This document shows positions 1 through 5,177 of a stretch of DNA of 9,578 bases, in pieces (the stretch's first letter is position 1; every line of letters starts with the position of its first letter). The position numbers and the translations under genes were made by a program. Origin of the DNA: an uncultured Phycisphaerales bacterium. GTDB taxonomy: Bacteria > Planctomycetota > Phycisphaerae > UBA1845 > CAIVHJ01. The stretch spans positions 1 to 9,578 of the forward strand of contig CAIVHJ010000307.1 of the NCBI GenBank assembly GCA_903905665.1, written 5' to 3'. The notes beneath the pieces are model-generated. The model did no database searches. It was not told the DNA's origin and saw nothing but the letters and a program-made list of their open reading frames with translations.

Positions 1-2
1 AA

Positions 3-410
3 CAATATGACCAGTCCGTCACTCTGGCGGCAAGTAAACAGATTTCACATTTCCGAGCGGAACGGGAAATTCTCGGCAGCAGTCATGCTGAAGTCGGCGG
101 TTATTTGCTGGGATTGTGGGGATTGCCGACTCCGATCGTGGAAGCGGTCACATTCCACCATCGACCGAAGGAATGCGTGGCCAGGACGTTTGGTGCTTTG
201 GCAGCGGTTCATGCAGCCGAAGAAATGCGCGTCACCAGCGTCATCCACGTCGCCGATGTCATCGAACATCAGAACCATCCCGATCTCTTGGCCAACATCC
301 CTGCAGAACTGGACCTTGACTATCTGACCAGTCTCGGTGTGGCTTCTCATCTTTCCATGTGGCGGGATGCTTGTGTCAAAACCGAAACGGAGGCGCCGAC
401 CAATGGCTGA
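3..410 (+). CDS. HDOD-domain signalling protein, C-terminal part (5' truncated by window edge)
   Basis: The reading frame is open from the left edge, so only the last 135 codons are visible. It contains the hallmark C-terminal half of an HDOD domain: an H-A-E-V-G-G-Y-L-L stretch, a G-L-W-G-L-P helix start, I-V-E-A-V, and the HHRP motif. HDOD is a catalytically inactive relative of HD hydrolases. Such proteins act as signalling adaptors in chemotaxis, motility and stress circuits, often carrying an N-terminal receiver domain that would lie outside the window here. After the HHRP motif come about 75 residues of helical tail (H-A-A-E-E, then V-I-H-V-A-D-V-I), typical of the family. The TGA stop lies inside the start of the next gene, which suggests translational coupling with the response regulator. 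The domain call is firm; the biological role is unknown. Confidence 0.85.
   Translation, partial: QYDQSVTLAASKQISHFRAEREILGSSHAEVGGYLLGLWGLPTPIVEAVTFHHRPKECVARTFGALAAVHAAEEMRVTSVIHVADVIEHQNHPDLLANIPAELDLDYLTSLGVASHLSMWRDACVKTETEAPTNG
389..393 (+). promoter_or_regulatory. Shine-Dalgarno GGAGG that fixes the start of the response regulator
   Basis: GGAGG lies 9 nt before the ATG at 403 and inside the coding end of the HDOD gene. It supports ATG 403 over an in-frame upstream alternative at 337, which would add 22 residues with no homology ahead of the canonical receiver beginning M-A-E-R-I-L-C-V-D-D-E. Confidence 0.75.
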
Positions 411-1551
411 ACGTATTTTATGCGTGGATGATGAGCAAAATGTGCTGGACGGCTATCGTCGCCAGTTACGTAAGAAGTTCGATATTGATATTGCCCTCAG
501 CGGCGCGGAAGGATTGCAGTCCATTCGAACCAAAGGGCCCTATGCCGTGATCGTGGCCGACATGCGGATGCCTGAAATGGACGGTGTGCAGTTCCTCTCC
601 AAAGTTAAAAAAATCGCTCCCAACACCGTTCGCATGATGCTCACCGGCAATGCCGATCAGAACACCGCCGTCGAAGCTGTCAACGAAGGCCATATCTTTC
701 GATTTTTGAACAAACCATGCGAACCGGATACTTTGGCCAAGGCCCTCGCCGCCGGTATCGAACAGCATCGCTTGATCACCGCCGAAAAGGAATTGCTCGA
801 AAAAACTCTGATCGGCAGCCTGAAAGTCCTCACCGAAGTTCTGTCGCTGGTGAATCCCACGGCCTATGGCCGGGCCTCTCGCGTCCAGCGCCTCGTACGC
901 CAACTGGCTGCCGAAATGAAAATCTCCCTTACCTGGCAACTCAAAGCCGCCTCCATTCTTTCGCAGGTCGGTTGCGTCACCGTCCCGGAAACCACTCTGA
1001 CCAAAGCCTATCAGGGCGAATCGCTCTCCCGTGAAGAAGAACAAATGCTGCAGGATTATCCCCGAGTGGGAAGTGAACTGGTGGCTCATATTCCCCGACT
1101 CGAAGCGGTCAGTCAGATCATCGCTCAACAGGAAAAAAAATTCGGTGTCGTCGATCCGCTGATGCCCGCCATCGCAGAGGAACCGATTCCGCCGGAATCA
1201 CGCATCCTGAAGGTGGCGCTGGACTATGATCTTCTTGAATCAAAGGGCACGAACAAGGTGTTGGCCTTGGCGGAACTTAAGGGACGCAGCGGTTGGTACG
1301 ATCCTGAAGTCCTGGATGCCCTGGAAGCCATCATACGCCAGGAAGAACATTTCGAAATCCGTAAGGTGGGGCTGAAGGATTTGACCGACCAGATGATCCT
1401 GGTGGACGACGTTCACAGCACTACCGGAGCCTTGCTGGCCAGCCGAGGTCAGGAAACGACGCAGCCTCTTCGGTACCGCTTGAAGAATTTCGCCAAGAAA
1501 ACTCCCATCGCCGAACCCATCGCGGTACTCATTCAACCCAAAGAAGCTTAA
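403..1551 (+). CDS. Response regulator: receiver domain plus degenerate HD-GYP-like output domain
   Basis: This is a 382-residue protein. Residues 1-120 form a complete CheY-type receiver with acidic pair D9/D10, phospho-acceptor D53 in A-D-M-R-M-P-E-M-D-G, T81 and K104 (N-K-P), so phosphorylation should work. A coiled linker (about 120-140) leads into a domain laid out like RpfG-type HD-GYP phosphodiesterases. The metal-ligand motifs are gone: the first His position (family G-H-S-x-R-V) reads G-R-A-S-R-V near residues 156-161, the HD pair reads S187-Q188, and the HHE of the GYP loop reads QQE. The protein is therefore unlikely to hydrolyse cyclic di-GMP and more likely works by protein binding. 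The C-terminal segment (M-I-L-V-D-D-V, then G-A-L-L-A-S-R-G) is the usual tail of this response-regulator class. The start overlaps the HDOD stop by 8 nt, implying co-translation and perhaps a shared pathway. No histidine kinase is in view. The architecture is firm and the loss of catalysis is a motif-based inference. Confidence 0.85.
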   Translation: MAERILCVDDEQNVLDGYRRQLRKKFDIDIALSGAEGLQSIRTKGPYAVIVADMRMPEMDGVQFLSKVKKIAPNTVRMMLTGNADQNTAVEAVNEGHIFRFLNKPCEPDTLAKALAAGIEQHRLITAEKELLEKTLIGSLKVLTEVLSLVNPTAYGRASRVQRLVRQLAAEMKISLTWQLKAASILSQVGCVTVPETTLTKAYQGESLSREEEQMLQDYPRVGSELVAHIPRLEAVSQIIAQQEKKFGVVDPLMPAIAEEPIPPESRILKVALDYDLLESKGTNKVLALAELKGRSGWYDPEVLDALEAIIRQEEHFEIRKVGLKDLTDQMILVDDVHSTTGALLASRGQETTQPLRYRLKNFAKKTPIAEPIAVLIQPKEA

Positions 1552-1736
1552 CCCGTGAGCAAGGATTGCATAGAACTCCATGTCCGATAATCGGCAAATC
1601 CATCGGCGAATCCGGGAAAATTCATGCAGCATTTGACCGGCAGGAGCCGCTAATTTAATCTTCGTTTGGGAAACAGCATATGGCGACAGCGGAGAGAGGA
1701 ATTCGTGGAATAGGTTTTCATTGTAGAAAGGCCAAC
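1552..1736 (+). other. Intergenic region between the two response regulators
   Basis: This stretch is 185 nt when the ATG at 1737 is used for the next gene. It contains an 11-nt odd palindrome, CCGATAATCGG, at 1584-1594, about 33 nt after the stop. There is also a TTGACC (1633-1638) that could be a -35 element, but no good -10 box follows at 16-18 nt. No U-rich terminator hairpin is visible, so read-through from the upstream operon is possible. Confidence 0.4.
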
Positions 1737-2195
1737 ATGTTCTCGTCGAAACCAGTCTCGACCCGATCAAAATCAGATGATGTTGAACCCAAAGTTCACC
1801 GCAAAGCACGATGTGATCGCCCCACACTGTCGGTTTTGGTCGTTGATGATGATTCTAACCTTCGACAGGCTTTGGGAAGACATCTGAAGGCGGCAGGCTT
1901 TCATTTTCTTTCCGCTGCCGACGGAATGGAAGCGATGACCATTCTTGATGAACAGGATGTAAATGTGGTTATTTTGGATGTTAAAATGCCCGGAATGGAC
2001 GGCTTCGAAATTTGCCAAACGATCAAGCGCACCAGAGACCTGCCAGTGATCATTCTGACCGGGGCGCAAAACCCGATGCTCAACGAGTACCTGCCCAAAA
2101 TGGCGGACGGCGCCGGGGCAGACAGGTATCTGCGCAAACCATGCGATTGCCGTGAGTTGATCGATCTGATTCACGACGTGCTTCAGGATTATTGA
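1737..2195 (+). CDS. Stand-alone receiver-domain (CheY-like) response regulator
   Basis: With the ATG at 1737 the protein has 152 residues: a basic, probably disordered N-terminal extension of about 29 residues, then a single receiver domain and nothing after it. The receiver is complete, with acidic triplet D37-D38-D39, phospho-acceptor D81 (I-L-D-V-K-M-P-G-M-D-G), T108 (I-L-T-G) and K134 (R-K-P). Single-domain receivers usually pass phosphoryl groups or bind a partner rather than DNA. The start is uncertain. ATG 1737 has AGAAAGG 5 nt upstream, while an in-frame ATG at 1680 with GGGA about 8 nt upstream would add 19 residues. The gene lies 185 nt after the other response regulator on the same strand, so it may share its transcript or pathway. 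The partner kinase is not in the window. Confidence 0.85.
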   Translation: MFSSKPVSTRSKSDDVEPKVHRKARCDRPTLSVLVVDDDSNLRQALGRHLKAAGFHFLSAADGMEAMTILDEQDVNVVILDVKMPGMDGFEICQTIKRTRDLPVIILTGAQNPMLNEYLPKMADGAGADRYLRKPCDCRELIDLIHDVLQDY

Positions 2196-2578
2196 ACTCG
2201 GCGTTCCGCAGGTACGCTATTCCCGTGGCCAGTGATGAAAACCCTGCTGTTCCTCCTTGCACAAATCTGTGAGGAAATCGCCGCCCCATCAGTTTAGGTG
2301 CTACTGAGTAGTTATCTGATATTTTTCGTCATAATCCCAAAGCCGGGAAATGAATACATTTCTTAGCATCGAGATTCTTGCGCAACGCTCGTCCGGGGTT
2401 TCTCAAAATTTCCCTTTGGATTTGTTTAATGGATTTTTGAAAAGGGGTGGATAGAAAAACTCACAGGAAAGTTACGTAAGAATTGCATACGAGTACTGTA
2501 TGAAATCATGTGTCATTTCTCCCTCTATTGCAGACGCATCCAAATTTTCCGAACTGAGGAACTCCCCTCGACCCAGGC
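2196..2578. other. 383-nt gene-free region between signalling block and sugar locus
   Basis: No convincing reading frame is present. AT content is higher in the second half. Visible structures are an 8-bp palindrome TTACGTAA (2472-2479), a CATAC-N7-GTATG inverted repeat (2486-2502), CCCTTT/AAAGGG arms 23 nt apart (2412-2446), and a bulged hairpin TTCCT/AGGAA with inner CACA/TGTG (2250-2276). None carries a T-tract, so no intrinsic terminator can be called for either flanking gene. Confidence 0.5.
2486..2502. repeat. CATAC-N7-GTATG inverted repeat (possible protein-binding site)
   Basis: There are two perfect 5-bp arms around a 7-nt centre, next to the TTACGTAA palindrome at 2472-2479. The pair sits about 80-100 nt beyond the LacI-family gene stop and may be an operator for an unknown factor. 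The arms are short enough to occur by chance. Confidence 0.2.
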
Positions 2579-3607
2579 TTAGAGAGTTTTCAGTCGATTC
2601 GCAGCGTATCCGCAGGACTCCCGCACCACCAATTCGGGTTCGAGAACGATGTGTGTTGCAGGTCGGTCCGGTTCCTCGATCCGGTCGCACAACAACTCGA
2701 TCGCTCGGGCACCCATCTCCGACATCGGCACCCGAACCGTCGTCAACGCCGGCCGGGTCATCTGCGCAATCCGCGTATCGTCAAAACCCACTACCGCCAA
2801 CTCCGAAGGCACCAAAACACCCATGGCGCCAGCCGCCGCGACAATTCCCGCCGCCATCTCGTCGTTCGCGGAAAAAACGCAATGGTCCGCACCCACCCAT
2901 CTCTGAAGCTCCTGCTTCGCCAATCGGTACGCGGTATCGTATTGATAATCCAGATGATAAACATCCGCCGGATCATACGTCAGACCGTTTTCCCCAAGCA
3001 CTTCCCGATAGGCTTCCAAACGCGCCGCCGTATCGACGTTCGTCTCCAAACCCCCGACAAAAATCACCCGCCTCGCTCCACACTCCCCCACCACGTGCCG
3101 CATCATCGCCAGTGCTCCGCGCTTCTGGTCGATGACCACGCTGTCATAGGCTTGGTCTTTCACGTCGCCGTCCAGAATCACAAACGGAATTCGTACGTCG
3201 GCCAATAACTCCTCGATCCGGTCCGTCAACTCGGAAATCATGATCGCCACGCCGTCCATCAGGCTCCGCTGTTCCAGCGTCACCAGAAGCGAATAACTAT
3301 CCGCGCCGTCATGCGCCGACGAAACTACCAGGTTATACCCCATCTTTCGGGCCTGTTGATTCGCCCCGCGAATGATCTCCGAATAAAACTCCCCATGAAT
3401 ATCCGGCAGCACCAGTCCGACGATCTCACTTTTGTGGAGCATCAGTCCGCGCGCAAACGCGTTGGGTTTGTATCCCAATTGTGCGATGGCGGATTCCACG
3501 CGCTCCCGCGTTCTGGGATGAACCACTTCACGCCCGTTGATCACGCGCGAAACCGTGCTGATCGATACGTCCGCCAACTTCGCCACATCAAAAATCGAAA
3601 CACTCAT
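2579..3607 (-). CDS. LacI/GalR-family transcriptional repressor
   Basis: The protein has 342 residues, the normal length for this family. Residues 4-25 form the helix-turn-helix (I-F-D-V-A-K-L-A-D-V-S-I-S-T-V-S-R-V-I-N), with I16 and S17 at the main base-reading positions of the recognition helix. A hinge helix follows (P-N-A-F-A-R-G-L), with L55 as the likely minor-groove lever. From about residue 61 the protein is a periplasmic-binding-protein-like ligand core (E-I-V-G-L-V-L-P-D-I; V-V-G-F-D-D-T near 272-278; P-A-L-T-T-V-R-V-P near 286-294). It should bind operators as a dimer and release DNA, or change affinity, on binding a sugar or sugar phosphate. The gene is divergent from the glucanase-phosphorylase operon, and a family-type operator lies in the shared 135-nt intergenic region, so control of that operon and autoregulation are likely. 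The ATG has no strong Shine-Dalgarno sequence (only GGTGGGTGTG upstream). The effector is unknown. Confidence 0.93.
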   Translation of the reverse strand: MSVSIFDVAKLADVSISTVSRVINGREVVHPRTRERVESAIAQLGYKPNAFARGLMLHKSEIVGLVLPDIHGEFYSEIIRGANQQARKMGYNLVVSSAHDGADSYSLLVTLEQRSLMDGVAIMISELTDRIEELLADVRIPFVILDGDVKDQAYDSVVIDQKRGALAMMRHVVGECGARRVIFVGGLETNVDTAARLEAYREVLGENGLTYDPADVYHLDYQYDTAYRLAKQELQRWVGADHCVFSANDEMAAGIVAAAGAMGVLVPSELAVVGFDDTRIAQMTRPALTTVRVPMSEMGARAIELLCDRIEEPDRPATHIVLEPELVVRESCGYAANRLKTL

Positions 3608-3613
3608 GAATAG

Positions 3614-3625
3614 TCACACCCACCA
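3614..3625 (+). repeat. 12-bp direct repeat TCACACCCACCA, copy 1
   Basis: This copy is identical to 3684-3695, with the starts exactly 70 bp apart, close to seven helical turns. It overlaps the untranslated leader of the LacI-family gene. It may be a secondary regulator half-site or a chance duplication. Confidence 0.4.
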
Positions 3626-3632
3626 CAAACCC

Positions 3633-3645
3633 ATCGCTTTGCGAT
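3633..3645. repeat. ATCGC-TTT-GCGAT hairpin in the repressor gene leader
   Basis: Perfect 5-bp arms flank a 3-nt loop, 26-38 bp upstream of the LacI-family start codon. On the minus strand this would form a small hairpin in the mRNA leader. It could alternatively be an odd-centred binding site. The support is structural only. Confidence 0.3.
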
Positions 3646-3661
3646 CAGCCCGAAAAGAAGC

Positions 3662-3687
3662 GTGAAATCCCAGCAGAAACATTTCAC
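3662..3687. promoter_or_regulatory. GTGAAAT-N12-ATTTCAC inverted repeat, candidate auxiliary operator
   Basis: Seven-base arms are perfectly complementary around a 12-nt spacer. The GTGAAA half-site matches one half of the main LacI-type operator at 3707-3720, which reads GGTGAAAGCGCT on the minus strand. The axes of the two sites are about 39 bp apart. It could be an auxiliary repressor site, or a site for a second regulator that prefers spaced half-sites. Confidence 0.35.
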
Positions 3688-3695
3688 ACCCACCA
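3684..3695 (+). repeat. 12-bp direct repeat TCACACCCACCA, copy 2
   Basis: This copy is identical to 3614-3625 and overlaps the right arm of the GTGAAAT/ATTTCAC inverted repeat. It lies just upstream of the -35 box of the glucanase operon. Confidence 0.4.
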
Positions 3696-3705
3696 TGTTA
3701 TCTCT

Positions 3706-3734
3706 TTGACAGCGCTTTCACCACAACATATCCT
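3706..3734 (+). promoter_or_regulatory. Sigma-70-type promoter of the glucanase-phosphorylase operon
   Basis: A perfect TTGACA (3706-3711) is followed after 17 nt by TATCCT (3729-3734), which matches TATAAT at four of six positions. Transcription should start near 3740-3742, next to the ATG at 3743. The -35 box lies inside the LacI-type operator, so repressor binding would block RNA polymerase. Confidence 0.55.
3707..3720. promoter_or_regulatory. LacI-family operator TGACAGCGCTTTCA
   Basis: This is a 14-bp palindrome with a central CG and one mismatched pair (C3710 versus T3717). It fits the general LacI/GalR operator form and matches the CcpA-type cre consensus TGWNANCGNTNWCA at every defined position. 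It overlaps the -35 box of the + strand operon. On the other strand it also lies upstream of the divergent repressor gene, so it can serve both directions. The binding protein is most simply the adjacent LacI-family product. Confidence 0.6.
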
Positions 3735-3742
3735 ATTCATCC

Positions 3743-5176
3743 ATGCACGGTCAACTATTTGTCATTCAAGTGCTTGCGTGCGTCATCTGTGGAGGAATTG
3801 CAAATCCCCCAATCGGAAACGACGTTCTTCGTTCTCCTGAGACCCAGGCGGTTCTCAACTACAAATTCTCACTGGCAGATTCAAAAATCCTCGATGAAAT
3901 CCAGTTCGCTTGTTTCCAGTATTTCTGGAAAGAAGTCGGCTCACCGGCCGCGCTGGTAAAGGACCGACTCCAAGCGCCGGTTTCCAGCATCGCCGCCGTC
4001 GGTTTTCAGCTGGCTTCATTGCCCATCGGCGTCGAACACGGCTGGATCACTCGCGAACAGGGTATCCAGCGCGCCCGAACGATCCTGAAATCCCTCATCG
4101 AACGTTCCGACAACAAGAAATTCGGCGTCTATCTCCACTATCCCGATCACAACACCGGCGGACCTTCCCGCCGGGGCTTCGAAGTCCTCGCCAGCACCGT
4201 TGATCACGCCCTCTTTTTGTCCGGTGCGATCACCGCTGCCGAATACTTTGGCGACGACGTTCGTTCGCTCACCGACCGCCTGATCAACGAAACCAACTGG
4301 AAAGCCTTCGCCGTCGGACCCGACGGTTTCTTGTCGATGGGTTGGAAACCCGACGATCCCGACCACATGGACGGTTCCGGCTCATTCATCAACTGCCACT
4401 GGACCATCGCCAGTGACGAAGAACGCCTCATCTATTTTCTCGCTGCCGGCGCGAACAACCCCGATTTCGCAGTGACACCCGACCTGTACTACCGATTAAC
4501 TCGCACGCTCAAACAACACGACAACGGCCCCCCCTGCGTCGTTTCGTGGCCGGGAGCTCTCTTTACGTATTTCTTCAGCCATTGTTTTATCGATTACCGA
4601 TCGCTGGGGGCTGACGATCCAACTTTGTTCGGCATTTCAGCCCCTCGCGTGGATTGGTTCGAAAACTCCCGCCGCGCCGTCCTCATGCAGCGACAGCGAT
4701 GCATCGAAACGGCCGGTCGCTTCAAAACTCTCTCGACCGATCGCTGGGGACTCAGCGCTTGTGTCGGACACGACGGTTACATTGTCCCGCAGATCCGCCC
4801 CAACCTTTCGGATCAGGACGACTGGTGCGAAGGAACGGTTGCTCCCTACGCCGCCGGTTCCGCCGTCATGTTCACTCCCGTCGAAAGCATGAGCGCCTTT
4901 CGCGCCTTCCTCGAATTGAAAGATGATCACGGCAAACCGCTCGTCTGGCGTGACCCCAAAAACGGCGGTTACGGTTTCGTCGATGCTTTCAACCTCGACC
5001 AGAACTACGCCAGTGATGATTATGTCGGCATCGATCACGGACCTATGCTCCTCGCCATCGAAAACGCTCGCACCGGTCTCATCTGGAAACTGTTCATGAA
5101 TCATCCCTCGGTTCAGGCCGCCGTGCAGCGACTCAAACTCCGAACTTCCACCACTCCTTCGGAGCCGAATCACTAA
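3743..5176 (+). CDS. PF10091 glycoamylase-family glycoside hydrolase (GH144-like, putative beta-glucanase), probably exported
   Basis: The protein has 477 residues. Residues 1-20 are hydrophobic and end G-G-I-A before N21, resembling a signal peptide, though without the usual N-terminal Lys/Arg; C13 in V-L-A-C could also be a lipobox-like site. The rest has recognisable PF10091 motifs: S-T-V-D-H-A-L-F-L-S-G (151-161), D-G-F-L-S-M-G-W (194-201), D-E-E-R-L-I-Y-F-L-A-A-G (225-236), L-F-T-Y-F-F-S-H-C-F-I-D (273-284), E-G-T-V-A-P-Y-A-A-G-S-A (363-374), and G-I-D-H-G-P-M-L-L-A-I-E-N (429-441) with R-T-G-L-I-W-K-L-F-M (443-452). Characterised GH144 members are endo-beta-1,2-glucanases, and a related module sits inside cyclic beta-1,2-glucan synthase, so a beta-1,2-glucan is the leading substrate guess. 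It starts an operon with the GH94 gene 1 nt downstream. No Shine-Dalgarno precedes the ATG, which fits the predicted leaderless transcript. The family call is strong; the substrate is inferred. Confidence 0.82.
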   Translation: MHGQLFVIQVLACVICGGIANPPIGNDVLRSPETQAVLNYKFSLADSKILDEIQFACFQYFWKEVGSPAALVKDRLQAPVSSIAAVGFQLASLPIGVEHGWITREQGIQRARTILKSLIERSDNKKFGVYLHYPDHNTGGPSRRGFEVLASTVDHALFLSGAITAAEYFGDDVRSLTDRLINETNWKAFAVGPDGFLSMGWKPDDPDHMDGSGSFINCHWTIASDEERLIYFLAAGANNPDFAVTPDLYYRLTRTLKQHDNGPPCVVSWPGALFTYFFSHCFIDYRSLGADDPTLFGISAPRVDWFENSRRAVLMQRQRCIETAGRFKTLSTDRWGLSACVGHDGYIVPQIRPNLSDQDDWCEGTVAPYAAGSAVMFTPVESMSAFRAFLELKDDHGKPLVWRDPKNGGYGFVDAFNLDQNYASDDYVGIDHGPMLLAIENARTGLIWKLFMNHPSVQAAVQRLKLRTSTTPSEPNH

Positions 5177-5177
5177 C

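Noticed and set aside
337..402. Upstream start for the response regulator
   Set aside because: It would add 22 residues before a canonical receiver start and deepen the overlap with the HDOD gene; GGAGG at 389-393 serves the ATG at 403.
466..1128. 220-codon minus-strand frame opposite the response regulator
   Set aside because: It is antisense to a well-supported receiver/HD-GYP-like gene and its translation shows no recognisable domain.
1133..1140. Run of eight A as a programmed frameshift site in the response regulator
   Set aside because: The frame continues cleanly through the run and the downstream protein is collinear with the family; no stimulatory structure or alternative product is evident.
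2412..2446. CCCTTT/AAAGGG as a terminator
   Set aside because: The stem is only six pairs with a 23-nt loop and no following T-tract on either strand.
2500..3135. 211-codon + strand frame opposite the LacI-family gene
   Set aside because: It is Pro/Arg/Ser-rich low complexity, antisense to a firmly identified repressor.
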